Shown here in pieces: positions 1 to 9,213 of a stretch of 64,000 nt of DNA. The DNA is taken from the NCBI GenBank assembly GCA_002471195.1, contig DKPN01000035.1:8550-72549 (forward strand), given 5' to 3'. Position 1 is the first letter of the stretch; every line of letters starts with the position of its first letter. Source of the DNA: Bacteroides sp. UBA7333 (GTDB lineage: Bacteria > Bacteroidota > Bacteroidia > Bacteroidales > Bacteroidaceae). The position numbers and the translations under genes were made by a program. The notes under the pieces are model-generated. The model searched no databases, was not told the origin of the DNA, and saw only the letters and a list, made by a program, of their open reading frames with translations.

Positions 1-40
1 ATAGCCTTTGTTGTATAAAGTAATACATTTCAACCTAATA

Positions 41-2353
41 TTACAACCTATTCAGTATTCCGGAGTCCTTATCCTTATTCTGCATTTTTAACTTCACATT
101 TGAGCTTTTTTTACCAAATGAAAAATTATACACAAAATTGATATATACCATGTTGGCATTATTAAAAATCCGTTCCGACTCGGTACGCTGCAACAAATCA
201 GTACCAGAAACAAAAGATAGCTGTTTCCACGCATCATAGAATGGATATCTTACTCCTCCGGTTAATGTTAAGTTTTTAATGGGTTGATTAGAAATTTCAA
301 TATATGCCATACTAGGTCTACTTTTCACAGTTTGCCCCACTAGATATTTACTTTCCGCTTGATACAATAATTGAACACCCCATTTATTATATGAAAACTG
401 TACAGATGGTATAATTGAATACCCTGTATATTGCCAGTTAGATATGCCAAAAGAGTTAAGCTGATGAAAAATCTCAGAATACAACCACAAATGGAATATA
501 TTATTTGAAAATGGCGACCAACGTAAAAAAATACTTGCATTCACTTTTTGTGCACTATTCAGATTATCAAATGTCTCTATAAGATACGATTCATTTGATT
601 GAAAGACTGGAGCAATGGCATCCTTTGTGTAAGCATAACCTATTTCGGCATTGATTTCAAATTTCTTAATCGTCTTGTTAAAGGACAACGATAAATCATG
701 ATTATTGCTTGGCTTTAAATTAGGATTACCCACAAACAGTAAATTAGAATCTTTATAATAAGGATTGTATGTGAGCGAAGATACTGCAGGGTTTTCAGTG
801 TTAACCTCATAGTTCAAAGCCACGTCGGTACTCTCATCGATCAAATAGCCTAATCTTATTTGTGGTCTAAAATAAAAAAATTTATATTTTTTATCTTCAA
901 TAGTCGTAAATATATTTCCATTGAGGCTAGCCGAAATATTGTAGCTAATCTTTTGAGACAAATTACCAGTAATTCCTAAATAAGAATATATTTCATTGGT
1001 CGCGATTTGATTATTAGAAGCTAGATTGCTCTGAATGCTATTATTGTATATATATCGATTTCCAATATACAATTGTCCCTTCGGCATTTTATAATTATAC
1101 ATAACTTCACTGATAAGCGAATACTTATCAATATTTATATTCATATCTGTTTCAAAATCTGTAATGCTATTATAAAGTTCGAAGTATTTATAGTCATAAT
1201 CAGACTTATAATAGGTGCCAACTAAATTTAATATAAGTTCATGTTTTAATTTAAACATTTTACTAAAATAGAGATCGATTACCGGACTAATATATTTATC
1301 CTTATCAAAGCTCTTACCAAATTTCTCTAATGTTATCGTATCTACTGTTGATATAATGTTTTGACTCGATGAACGTCGACGATTAAATGTGTTGATTGAA
1401 AGCTTCGTACTGAATAGATAATTATCTGGCTTTGAATTATTATAGTTGAGTTCAGCTAATTGTTGTTCGTACGCATATGGGCTATTATTCCCATTCTTTT
1501 GTTTTTGAAATACTTTTTCACTTATCGTGTAATCGATGTTCTCATCCAATATCCGTTTATTGTAGTTTCGATAGTTTATATTATAGGAAATCCCAAATTG
1601 CGAATGGTTCCAATTATATTTGAGATTCAACATATTATTTCCAAATCCGGTTGTTAGGGCATTCTTCGTATTTATGCCGATAGATCCTCCATGTTGTTGC
1701 TCTTTGATAATTACATTGATAACCGCCCCTAAACCCATGTTTGAATATTGTATCGGTGGTTGAGCGTAATAATCTATTTTAAGTATATTTTCGGGAGATA
1801 TAACCGAAAGATCGGCAGGTGTAGAAGGTATTCCGTTTATTAAAATCTTTACAGATTTACCATTCGCGGTGTTTACTTGATCGTCTATAACTTGAATTTT
1901 GGGTAAACATGTCAAAGCTGATAATACACTACTATATTTTTCTTTCTCTTTATTAGTCAGTTTATACACTTTCTTATCAGCAAATCTTTCGATCATATGG
2001 GCAGTTACAACTACTTCATCCAGCTGTGTCACATTCTCTTCTAACATCACCTCCCCTATATCGACAGATTCGTTCAAAACCAATTCACGATGATAACTCA
2101 TATATCCGATGAACGATATTTCAAAATGATACTGACCCGATTTTATTTTCTCAAAAATAAATCGACCGTTTGCGTCAGTGATTGTTCCCTTATAGTCTAT
2201 AGAATCTTGTACCGATCGTACTATTATAGATGCGCCTATTATAGGCTGGGCATTTATATCTTTCACCACACCTTTTAGGGTAATCTGGCCTAATACCGAT
2301 ATTGAGGAGAAAAGGAAGCATAGTACCAGAAAAAACAAATTAATTACTCTCAT
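41..2353 (-). CDS. TonB-receptor-like outer-membrane beta-barrel protein
   Basis: The 770-residue protein starts with a signal peptide (about residues 1-22). A carboxypeptidase-regulatory-like beta-sandwich follows at about 25-105, then a short TonB-box-like stretch (DEVVVTA), a plug-like domain to about 215, and a long barrel rich in aromatic beta-strands. This is the architecture of the outer-membrane beta-barrel family related to TonB-dependent receptors. There is no SusD partner next to it, so it is probably not a glycan importer; the ligand is unknown. The upstream neighbour is a membrane-bound winged-helix regulator, and the 104-base gap between them carries 11-bp direct repeats. The ATG at 2353 is directly followed by the signal peptide. 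Confidence 0.85.
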   Translation of the reverse strand: MRVINLFFLVLCFLFSSISVLGQITLKGVVKDINAQPIIGASIIVRSVQDSIDYKGTITDANGRFIFEKIKSGQYHFEISFIGYMSYHRELVLNESVDIGEVMLEENVTQLDEVVVTAHMIERFADKKVYKLTNKEKEKYSSVLSALTCLPKIQVIDDQVNTANGKSVKILINGIPSTPADLSVISPENILKIDYYAQPPIQYSNMGLGAVINVIIKEQQHGGSIGINTKNALTTGFGNNMLNLKYNWNHSQFGISYNINYRNYNKRILDENIDYTISEKVFQKQKNGNNSPYAYEQQLAELNYNNSKPDNYLFSTKLSINTFNRRRSSSQNIISTVDTITLEKFGKSFDKDKYISPVIDLYFSKMFKLKHELILNLVGTYYKSDYDYKYFELYNSITDFETDMNINIDKYSLISEVMYNYKMPKGQLYIGNRYIYNNSIQSNLASNNQIATNEIYSYLGITGNLSQKISYNISASLNGNIFTTIEDKKYKFFYFRPQIRLGYLIDESTDVALNYEVNTENPAVSSLTYNPYYKDSNLLFVGNPNLKPSNNHDLSLSFNKTIKKFEINAEIGYAYTKDAIAPVFQSNESYLIETFDNLNSAQKVNASIFLRWSPFSNNIFHLWLYSEIFHQLNSFGISNWQYTGYSIIPSVQFSYNKWGVQLLYQAESKYLVGQTVKSRPSMAYIEISNQPIKNLTLTGGVRYPFYDAWKQLSFVSGTDLLQRTESERIFNNANMVYINFVYNFSFGKKSSNVKLKMQNKDKDSGILNRL

Positions 2354-2417
2354 TATTTAAAAGCTTAGTTTGAGTGCGAAAGTAGATCAATACCCGTAAA
2401 CCTAAGCTAAAAAAGAG

Positions 2418-2461
2418 CTGACAAATGCCTGACACTACACTGACAAAACGCTGTTAATCAG
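2418..2461. promoter_or_regulatory. Four-unit 11-bp direct repeat, candidate operator
   Basis: CTGACA occurs at 2418, 2429 and 2440, exactly 11 bases apart, with a degraded fourth copy (CTGTTA) at 2451. Winged-helix proteins of the OmpR/PhoB type commonly bind direct repeats of about 11 bp. The gene just upstream encodes such a protein, and the array lies 65-108 bases before the start of the beta-barrel gene. The role as its operator is inference. Confidence 0.5.
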
Positions 2462-3225
2462 TCTTTTTTTGTAGACAACCCGTAGTGTCCGTTTTTATAT
2501 GTAATAATTTTCACATTACTATTTCTTTCAACAATAGGTTTTAATCGACGCATCAACGTATATAGCGATTCCCTTGCATTCTCTTTTTTGGGCCAAAGAT
2601 TTTGACAGATATCATTAATAGATACCTTTTTACTTTCATTTATCATCAACAGTTTCATTAATGACAACTGCATTGGCGTGAAATATATTATTTCATTTTT
2701 CTCATTATAGAATTGCTCAGAAGAAGTCGAAAAGAATAAATTACCATACACCACCATTTCATTATCAGATGTCGAAGCTAATAAAGAGTTCTCCTGTTTA
2801 TAAAAATAAATTAAAGAAGATATTCCCCAGAAAATGCTTATAAAAAATAAGCAGCCTGGTATTGTCTGTTCGGAAACACTAAATATGGTGGCTTTTGAGC
2901 AGTTGGGATAAGCTCTGATGTATAATCTTTCATCTTCTATTTTATAACTTATAGTATCGCTACATAGAGAAAGTTTGCTAGGTTCATCCGTACATAAAGA
3001 GAGATAGGATGTCTTTTTTAATTGAGCTATTTGCAGATTAGACTTAAAGACTCTTAATGTATCAGGTGTAATTTTGTCAAGTTTCTCGTACAAAAGAGTT
3101 TTTGCCAAAGCTTGGTTCATGTCTTCTATGATACTGTCTTTTGCCAACGAATAATTAAAGCAGCCAAACAAGATCGAGGGTATAATTAAAGAGAGAAATA
3201 CTATAATTGCCGGTGTTTTTTTCAT
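2458..3225 (-). CDS. Membrane-anchored winged-helix transcription regulator
   Basis: The 255-residue protein has an N-terminal membrane segment or signal anchor (about 5-25) and a region of about 95 residues, probably periplasmic, with cysteines at 78, 88 and 109. A second membrane segment follows (about 122-141), and then a C-terminal OmpR-type winged helix (about 160-252; ends in a typical hairpin wing, TYKNGHYGL). The topology is the reverse of ToxR/CadC: the sensor comes first and the DNA-binding domain last. It probably senses an envelope signal and controls the beta-barrel gene 104 bases downstream. The ligand is unknown. ATG at 3225 is the only start that precedes the first hydrophobic segment. 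Confidence 0.75.
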   Translation of the reverse strand: MKKTPAIIVFLSLIIPSILFGCFNYSLAKDSIIEDMNQALAKTLLYEKLDKITPDTLRVFKSNLQIAQLKKTSYLSLCTDEPSKLSLCSDTISYKIEDERLYIRAYPNCSKATIFSVSEQTIPGCLFFISIFWGISSLIYFYKQENSLLASTSDNEMVVYGNLFFSTSSEQFYNEKNEIIYFTPMQLSLMKLLMINESKKVSINDICQNLWPKKENARESLYTLMRRLKPIVERNSNVKIITYKNGHYGLSTKKD

Positions 3226-3309
3226 ATAAATTCGTCTAATCTAATATAGTAATTGTCTAATTTAGAATTAATGGCAGATATTAATCTGATAATATAGTGT
3301 ATATATCTA

Positions 3310-3344
3310 CTAGTTAGCCATAATTTTAAATTATGGCTAACTAG
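3310..3344 (-). terminator. Perfect 15-bp inverted repeat downstream of trxB
   Basis: CTAGTTAGCCATAAT (3310-3324) is perfectly complementary to 3330-3344, with a 5-base loop. It lies about 40 bases after the trxB stop and before the regulator's neighbourhood ends. No clear U-tract follows on the minus strand, so termination is likely but not certain. Confidence 0.5.
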
Positions 3345-3385
3345 ATAATTGCTGAAATATTTTTTAAAGTGTTAGGATGTGAATA

Positions 3386-4339
3386 TTACATCAATCCTTT
3401 TTCAGCTAAATAGCGTTCTGCCTCGATAGCTGCTTTGCAACCACTTGCGGCTGCCGTAATAGCTTGTTTGTAATGAGGATCAGCTACATCACCTGCTGCA
3501 AATACGCCTGGTACTTTAGTGCATGGCGAACTACCTTCGGTTACAATATATCCAGCCTCATCGGTGTCGATATACTCTTTAAAAATGTCTGAGTTTGGAT
3601 GATGCCCAATTGCTAAGAAGAAGCCATCAATGGCCAATGAGTAACGCTCCTCATCAGGCTGCTCCCAACGTTTAACTAAGTTCACTCCTTCCACACCGTT
3701 CTCGCCGAAAAGTCCCACTGTGTTGGTTTCGAATAATACTTCAATCTTTTCGTGTTGCATCACACGCTCTTGCATAATTTTTGATGCGCGCAAATAAGGT
3801 TTACGTACAATGAGATATACCTTCGAAGCCAAGCCTGCCAAATAGATAGCTTCTTCGCAAGCAGTATCGCCACCACCTACTACAGCTACTACCTTTTTAC
3901 GATAGAAAAAGCCATCGCAAGTAGCACATGCACTCACACCCATACCGGCATACTTTTGTTCATCTTGCAATCCTAAATATTTAGCAGTAGCACCTGTTGC
4001 AATAATCACGGTTTCGGCCTCAATGACTGTAGAGCCATCGATTGTTATTTTATAAGGAGCCGCCTTCAAATCGGCATGTGTAGCAATTCCAAAACGAATA
4101 TCCGCACCAAAACGAGCGGCTTGTGCACGCATATCTTCCATCATTTGAGTTCCGCTTACACCTTGAGGATATCCCGGAAAGTTTTCTACATCGGTAGTAG
4201 TGGTCAACTGTCCTCCCGGTTGTAAGCCTTCATACATTACGGGAGAAAGATTGGCTCTACTTGCATAGATTGCAGCAGTATAGCCGGCAGGACCTGAACC
4301 TATAATCAGACATTTAACTCTTTCTGTTGTCATAGTCAT
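3386..4339 (-). CDS. trxB: Thioredoxin-disulfide reductase
   Basis: The 317-residue flavoprotein uses NADPH to reduce thioredoxin in the cytoplasm. Visible motifs are the FAD dinucleotide fold near the N terminus (GSGPAGYTAA), the redox pair CATC in ACATCDG, the NADPH-binding GGGDTACEEA, and the C-terminal FAD motif (GVFAAGDVAD). Length is normal for the low-molecular-weight family. Two ATG codons lie two codons apart (4339 and 4333), and either could be the start. It is the last gene of the ftsK-lolA-trxB group, 29 bases after the lolA-like gene, and is followed by a long hairpin at 3310-3344. Confidence 0.95.
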   Translation of the reverse strand: MTMTTERVKCLIIGSGPAGYTAAIYASRANLSPVMYEGLQPGGQLTTTTDVENFPGYPQGVSGTQMMEDMRAQAARFGADIRFGIATHADLKAAPYKITIDGSTVIEAETVIIATGATAKYLGLQDEQKYAGMGVSACATCDGFFYRKKVVAVVGGGDTACEEAIYLAGLASKVYLIVRKPYLRASKIMQERVMQHEKIEVLFETNTVGLFGENGVEGVNLVKRWEQPDEERYSLAIDGFFLAIGHHPNSDIFKEYIDTDEAGYIVTEGSSPCTKVPGVFAAGDVADPHYKQAITAAASGCKAAIEAERYLAEKGLM

Positions 4340-4368
4340 ATTTTTTTAATTACTTATTAATATCTAGT

Positions 4369-5013
4369 CTAGCGAAGATCGATGATCTCGGCTGTTGGAA
4401 ACTTTTTTTTATCAAAGTTGAACATGGAATCGTTATAATTCAAGCCACTTTGATAATTAGTTATTTTGATCACATTCCGGGTATTATCACGCATTACCAC
4501 ATCAACAAACAAAGGTTGATAAGTTGCTTTTTCAATATATAAAACAATCTTCGACAAATCTTGTTGTTTGTCCATTGTAGATAATATCACCTCATATATA
4601 TTTTTTCCGTCATATTGTGCAACGTTTCCCAATTGCGATTGGTATCCTTGTTTGTAAAGAGACAAAAGAGCATATGGGTTTACCGTTTGCAGTTCGGCTT
4701 CGGTTGGGTTATTAACCGTTACTTCATCACTGGTTGGCAGATACGTCCATTGCGTTTTGCCATTGAACCAAGAAAGATGATCGGCCGTTTGCAACACAAA
4801 CTTTTCGCCTTTAAGCTCGATTGTACCTTTGGCTGTACCCAATGAGTTGCCTCTCTGAAAAGCCTCGACATTAAATTGCGCCTTTACTCCGCTCGATTTT
4901 TCAAACTTATTTGCCGTAGCTTCTAGTATACGCTTGGCATCAACACTGCTTTGTGCACTGAGGGTCAATACCGAACAGATGCACACGATATAAAATAAAA
5001 TAAATCTTCTCAT
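4369..5013 (-). CDS. lolA: LolA-like outer-membrane lipoprotein carrier
   Basis: A 214-residue periplasmic protein with an N-terminal signal peptide ending near LSAQS. The remainder has the half-barrel pattern of LolA, including the conserved central stretch where a Trp precedes a YLP-type strand (FNGKTQWTYLP). LolA shuttles lipoproteins from the inner to the outer membrane. The reading frame is open up to 5082 inside ftsK. The ATG at 5013 is preferred because it directly precedes the signal peptide and leaves a 20-base gap after ftsK. Translation with ftsK is probably coupled. Confidence 0.85.
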   Translation of the reverse strand: MRRFILFYIVCICSVLTLSAQSSVDAKRILEATANKFEKSSGVKAQFNVEAFQRGNSLGTAKGTIELKGEKFVLQTADHLSWFNGKTQWTYLPTSDEVTVNNPTEAELQTVNPYALLSLYKQGYQSQLGNVAQYDGKNIYEVILSTMDKQQDLSKIVLYIEKATYQPLFVDVVMRDNTRNVIKITNYQSGLNYNDSMFNFDKKKFPTAEIIDLR

Positions 5014-5033
5014 TTTTTTGTTAGCAACAACTA

Positions 5034-7514
5034 CTATCTTAAATTGTTTAAACGCATTTCCAAATCGGTTTCGTCCAAGCAAAGCACTTCACGAGGTTTA
5101 CTTCCTTGCACAGGACCTACAATACCCGCCTTTTCCATTTGATCCATGATACGTCCGGCTCTATTGTATCCAATAGAAAATTTACGTTGAATCAATGATG
5201 TCGATCCTTGTTGATGAATCACGATTAAACGTGCCGCATCCTCGAACATAGGATCAAGACGCGCCATATCTACATCGCCCAAATCGTTTCCTCCACCATC
5301 TTCATTCACATATTCGGGTAGTTCGAATGCCGATGGATAGCCCTGTTGTTTAGCAATAAACTTTGTTATCTGCTCTACTTCTGGAGTATCAATAAATGCA
5401 CATTGCACACGCACCGGATCGGCTCCTTGCAAAAACAGTAAGTCGCCCTTACCGATCAACTGATTGGCTCCCGGACGGTCGAGAATCGTTCGTGAGTCCA
5501 TCATGGCCGAAACACGGAAAGCTACACGAGCCGGAAAGTTGGCTTTAATAGTACCGGTAATAATGTTGGTGGTGGGTCGTTGGGTTGCAATAATCATATG
5601 TATACCTACAGCACGAGCCAACTGAGCAATACGAGCAATGGGCAATTCCACCTCTTTTCCGGCCGTCATAATCAAATCGCCAAACTCATCAATCACCACC
5701 ACAATATATGGCATATACTTATGTCCTTTTTCAGGATTAAGTCTGCGATTGATAAATTTCTCATTATACTCTTTTATATTACGAACTTGAGCTGCCTTCA
5801 GTAAATCGTATCGAGTGTCCATCTCAACACATACCGAGTTTAAAGTTTGCACCACTTTGGTTACATCGGTGATAATAGCATCGCCATTGCCCGGTAGTTT
5901 TGCCAAGAAATGATTTTCGATGACAGAATAAATACTGAACTCTACTTTTTTAGGATCGACAAGAACAAACTTTAGCTCTGCCGGATGCTTTTTATAAAGT
6001 AGAGAGGTGATGATTGCATTCAAACCAACCGACTTACCTTGTCCGGTAGCACCTGCTACCAATACGTGTGGCATCTTTGCCAAATCGACCATAAACACTT
6101 CGTTGGTAATAGTTTTGCCGAAGGCTATAGGCAGTTCGAATGTAGACTCCTGAAACTTACGGCTACCAATAATGCTTTGTCCCGATACCATTTTAGGGTT
6201 CGAGTTGGGTACTTCGATACCGATTGTACCTTTGCCTGGTATAGGTGCAATAATACGTATACCCAATGCCGAAAGACTTAAAGCAATATCATCTTCTAAA
6301 CCTCGTATTTTCGAAATACGTATGCCTTGTGCCGGAGTAATTTCGTATAGAGTTACGGTAGGTCCAACGGTTGCTTTAATGGTACTAATTTCGATACCAA
6401 AGCTACGCAACGTATTTATAATCTTATCTTTATTCGCATTTTGCTCTTCCATATTGATGGTGGGCTCACTATTTTCGTAGTGCTTCATCAAATCGATGGT
6501 TGGAAAGCGATAATTTTCTAAATCCAATTTAGGATTGTATGGTTCTGAATTCAGCGGTTTATAGTTTTCGTCTTCATTCTTTACAGCCTCCACCTCAAAG
6601 CCGGGTTGTTTTTCTGCTTGCACCGGTTTTGCAGGGGGCATAATATCCTCTACGGGTGTTTCTACCACCATCGAAACATCATTTGTTTCTTCCTCTTCTT
6701 GTGTATCATCCATCTCATCGTCTACTTCGTTGAGAGGCATCTCCGGAATTACCGGTACTTCCACCGGAGTGGGTGTATAGGTGCGCTGGATATCGAAATT
6801 GACTTCTTGAGGTTGTGGGTTTAAAACCTCCGAATCAATATCGGGTTGGGGTTCAACACTATCGCTGGCAACTTTGGGTTTTCGTTTAAGATATTGAAAC
6901 TGCAAAGCTTTGCGCAACCAAATAATAGTGGCCGAGCTGATAATAACAAGAAAACATAAAGCTGTAGCCAAGAGCAACAGCCATACACCGGGCGTTCCGA
7001 TTTGCGAAATAAGCCAAACGGAAACATTATATCCATGGCGTCCTCCCCAATAGAAAAATGAATCTTGATATTGATCGAGAAAAGCAAAACCTAAGAATAT
7101 TGATCCCCAAATCAATAACAACGAACAGGCAAAAAACCATTTCCAAAGATGCACAATGCGTACCCGCATTAATTTTAATCCGGTGATCGATAAAAATATT
7201 AGAATAAAAAATGAGGCGACACCAAAACAGTCGTTTATCAGATAGTTGGCGATTTGCGCTCCACGCGATCCGGCATAGTTTTTCACTTGATTATTGATAA
7301 CAGCCAAATCTTCGGGGTTGCCACTCTCTACTATACTCTGATCGGCAGCACCGGTAAAGAAAAATGAGGTGAAAGCCAATAATAAATAGACAGCAAATAT
7401 CACCATTGTCAACCCCACAATAAAATGGAATGTCTCGTTTTTCATAAAGTGTGCCACACGTGACATGGAGACACTGCTTTGCGATGTCTCTTTATCTGAT
7501 TTTTTTTTAGCCAT
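5034..7514 (-). CDS. ftsK: DNA translocase FtsK
   Basis: The 826-residue protein pumps DNA at the division septum and helps resolve chromosome dimers. Four membrane segments lie in the first 200 residues, followed by an acidic, proline-rich linker (about 215-330). The motor domain has a Walker A (GATGQGKSVG, about 488-497) and a Walker B (VVVIDEFGDL). The C-terminal winged-helix gamma domain reads DNA orientation sequences (about 755-820, RKFSIGYNRAGRIMDQ). Length and order match FtsK/SpoIIIE proteins of Bacteroidales. It is first in an operon with lolA and trxB. A -7-like box lies at 7547-7554. Confidence 0.96.
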   Translation of the reverse strand: MAKKKSDKETSQSSVSMSRVAHFMKNETFHFIVGLTMVIFAVYLLLAFTSFFFTGAADQSIVESGNPEDLAVINNQVKNYAGSRGAQIANYLINDCFGVASFFILIFLSITGLKLMRVRIVHLWKWFFACSLLLIWGSIFLGFAFLDQYQDSFFYWGGRHGYNVSVWLISQIGTPGVWLLLLATALCFLVIISSATIIWLRKALQFQYLKRKPKVASDSVEPQPDIDSEVLNPQPQEVNFDIQRTYTPTPVEVPVIPEMPLNEVDDEMDDTQEEEETNDVSMVVETPVEDIMPPAKPVQAEKQPGFEVEAVKNEDENYKPLNSEPYNPKLDLENYRFPTIDLMKHYENSEPTINMEEQNANKDKIINTLRSFGIEISTIKATVGPTVTLYEITPAQGIRISKIRGLEDDIALSLSALGIRIIAPIPGKGTIGIEVPNSNPKMVSGQSIIGSRKFQESTFELPIAFGKTITNEVFMVDLAKMPHVLVAGATGQGKSVGLNAIITSLLYKKHPAELKFVLVDPKKVEFSIYSVIENHFLAKLPGNGDAIITDVTKVVQTLNSVCVEMDTRYDLLKAAQVRNIKEYNEKFINRRLNPEKGHKYMPYIVVVIDEFGDLIMTAGKEVELPIARIAQLARAVGIHMIIATQRPTTNIITGTIKANFPARVAFRVSAMMDSRTILDRPGANQLIGKGDLLFLQGADPVRVQCAFIDTPEVEQITKFIAKQQGYPSAFELPEYVNEDGGGNDLGDVDMARLDPMFEDAARLIVIHQQGSTSLIQRKFSIGYNRAGRIMDQMEKAGIVGPVQGSKPREVLCLDETDLEMRLNNLR

Positions 7515-7546
7515 GTTATTTTCTTGCTCTTACATATTCGTTGATG

Positions 7547-7554
7547 CAAAAATA
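7547..7554 (-). promoter_or_regulatory. Bacteroides-type -7 box upstream of ftsK
   Basis: On the minus strand the sequence reads TATTTTTG, matching the TAnnTTTG consensus, about 33 bases before the ftsK ATG. No good TTTG -33 box is seen at the expected distance. Confidence 0.45.
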
Positions 7555-7659
7555 GTATAAAACGTTTCTAATTCCTAACAATTGACACGCGAATATAAGG
7601 AGCAAAACAAAAGATTTTGTAGGCCATAATGAATCAAGTATTTAGAATTACAATGCGCT

Positions 7660-7740
7660 ACATGGGGATGTTTTGCAGCATTACATGGGCATGTAACGAC
7701 CCTATACATCCCCATGTAGTGTACCCATACATGCCCATGT
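7660..7740. repeat. Array of four 12-base near-palindromes at exact 23-bp period
   Basis: ACATGGGGATGT (7660), ACATGGGCATGT (7683), ACATCCCCATGT (7706) and ACATGCCCATGT (7729) start exactly 23 bases apart, with unrelated 11-base spacers. Unit 3 is the exact reverse complement of unit 1, and unit 4 of unit 2. Each unit has the arms ACAT and ATGT around an asymmetric GC core. The array is 146 bases from ftsK and 220 from the DUF5063 start. Confidence 0.85.
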
Positions 7741-7933
7741 AATGCGAATACTATTCAATAACCTATCATGACAACTTCCATAAAAAGAGCGATCAACAGC
7801 ACCGATCGATATCTTGATTACACACGCAACAAAACCATCATCCACACAAAAACATCAAAGCATATCATCAATCAATAATATTAAAAAACTAAATATAAGA
7901 AAGGCAATCACACTTCATTCCATCCTTTTTTAG

Positions 7934-7941
7934 TAACTTTG
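7934..7941 (+). promoter_or_regulatory. -7 box for the DUF5063 gene
   Basis: TAACTTTG followed by C matches TAnnTTTG and lies 19 bases before the ATG at 7961. No TTTG -33 box is evident. Confidence 0.5.
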
Positions 7942-7960
7942 CAAATCAATTTCACGAAGT

Positions 7961-8554
7961 ATGAAAAAAGAGAGTCAAGCTATATTCGATAAAAGTGTTA
8001 TCGAGTTTGTTACGGTATCGGCCGAATATTGTGCATTTTTAGAGCGCCAAGATCTGATAAGCCGACATGAATTTGTTGATAAAACATTAAAGATTTTGCC
8101 TCTTCTATATCTGAAAGCAACGTTATTGCCCGAGTTAGATCAAATGGGCGATGAACCCTTAGAGCAATATGTTACAGAAGATCAATACAACTATATTATC
8201 AATAGAGTTGCTGCAATAATGGCCGACAAAGATGACTATCTCGATGTCTTTGTAGAAGATATGGTATATAGCGATCAGCCCATCAAAAAAAATATTTCTG
8301 AAGACTTGGCCGATATTTATCAAGATATCCGAGATTTTGTCTTTATTTTTCAACTGGGAATGAACGAAACAATGAACGATGCGTTGTTTATTTGTCAAGA
8401 AAACTTCAAGAGCCTTTGGGGACAGAAGTTAGTCAACACGCTTCGCGCCCTTCACGAAGTGAAATATAGCCAAGGTGCTGATGATGACGAAGAAGATGAG
8501 TATAACGACGAAGTGAATGGCGACGACAACTTTGTAGACGACTATTCATATTAA
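7961..8554 (+). CDS. DUF5063 family protein
   Basis: A 197-residue, largely helical, acidic protein without signal peptide or membrane segment. I recognise it as the DUF5063 family, found widely in Bacteroidales next to a DEDD exonuclease and an rRNA methyltransferase, as here. The last 25 residues are a low-complexity acidic tail (DDDEEDEYNDEVNGDD). It is first in a three-gene unit with gaps of 12 and 26 bases. The context suggests a link to RNA metabolism, but its activity is not known. Confidence 0.8.
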   Translation: MKKESQAIFDKSVIEFVTVSAEYCAFLERQDLISRHEFVDKTLKILPLLYLKATLLPELDQMGDEPLEQYVTEDQYNYIINRVAAIMADKDDYLDVFVEDMVYSDQPIKKNISEDLADIYQDIRDFVFIFQLGMNETMNDALFICQENFKSLWGQKLVNTLRALHEVKYSQGADDDEEDEYNDEVNGDDNFVDDYSY

Positions 8555-8566
8555 TCTTTCAATAAG

Positions 8567-9187
8567 ATGATAATAGAGCGAACGATAACAAAAGAACAAA
8601 TCAAGGAACTTCCAAAAGTGATTTACGAAGGAAGAATGATTTTGATTCAGACCGAAGAAGAAGCCAACAAAGCAGTAGACTTTTTAAAGACTCAATCCAC
8701 TCTTGGTATTGATAGCGAAACACGTCCCTCTTTTAAGAAAGGACAATCGCACAAAGTAGCTCTACTACAATTGGCATGCAAAGAGTGTTGTTTTCTGTTT
8801 CGTCTCAACATGATTGGTTTGCCGCAGTCATTGATCGAACTTCTCGAGAATGAAAAAATTCAGAAAGTGGGATTATCGCTTCGCGACGACTTTATGATGC
8901 TACGCAAACGCGCCAATTTAAAAGAAAAAGGATGTATTGAACTACAAGAGTACGTGCGTGCTTTTGGCATTCAAGATAAAAGCTTGCAAAAAATATATGC
9001 ATTGCTTTTCAAACATCGGATATCCAAATCGCAACAACTTACTAATTGGGAAGCCGATGTACTATCGGACAAACAAAAACTATACGCAGCAACCGATGCA
9101 TGGGCCTGCCTCGATATTTACAATCTTTTGCGCCAACTCAAAGAGAGCGGCGATTTTGAGATTGCACCTATGCCTGCTATCATTTAA
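8567..9187 (+). CDS. DEDDy-type 3'-5' exonuclease domain protein
   Basis: A 206-residue protein consisting of a single RNase D/WRN-type exonuclease domain. The metal ligands are visible: the D-x-E pair in GIDSETRPS, the aspartate in VGLSLRDDFMML, and Tyr-x3-Asp in YAATDAWACLDIYN. It lacks the HRDC domains of RNase D, so it is a stand-alone exonuclease of the type common in Bacteroidales. It would remove nucleotides from the 3' end of RNA or DNA; the substrate is unknown. It sits 12 bases after the DUF5063 gene and 26 bases before rlmI. Confidence 0.88.
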   Translation: MIIERTITKEQIKELPKVIYEGRMILIQTEEEANKAVDFLKTQSTLGIDSETRPSFKKGQSHKVALLQLACKECCFLFRLNMIGLPQSLIELLENEKIQKVGLSLRDDFMMLRKRANLKEKGCIELQEYVRAFGIQDKSLQKIYALLFKHRISKSQQLTNWEADVLSDKQKLYAATDAWACLDIYNLLRQLKESGDFEIAPMPAII

Positions 9188-9213
9188 TCAATCGATTTAT
9201 CTAAACATTATAT

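Larger units (their letters stand above)
7515..7960. other. Divergent intergenic region holding promoters and a repeat array
   Basis: This 446-base gap separates ftsK from the DUF5063 gene. It holds the ftsK -7 box (7547-7554), a four-unit 23-bp-period array (7660-7740) and a -7 box for the plus-strand gene (7934-7941). I see no small coding region in it. Confidence 0.7.

Noticed and set aside
7660..7740. CRISPR array
   Set aside because: The repeated units are only 12 bases, occur in both orientations, are separated by 10-11 bases, and no cas genes are near. The same applies to 25602-25679.
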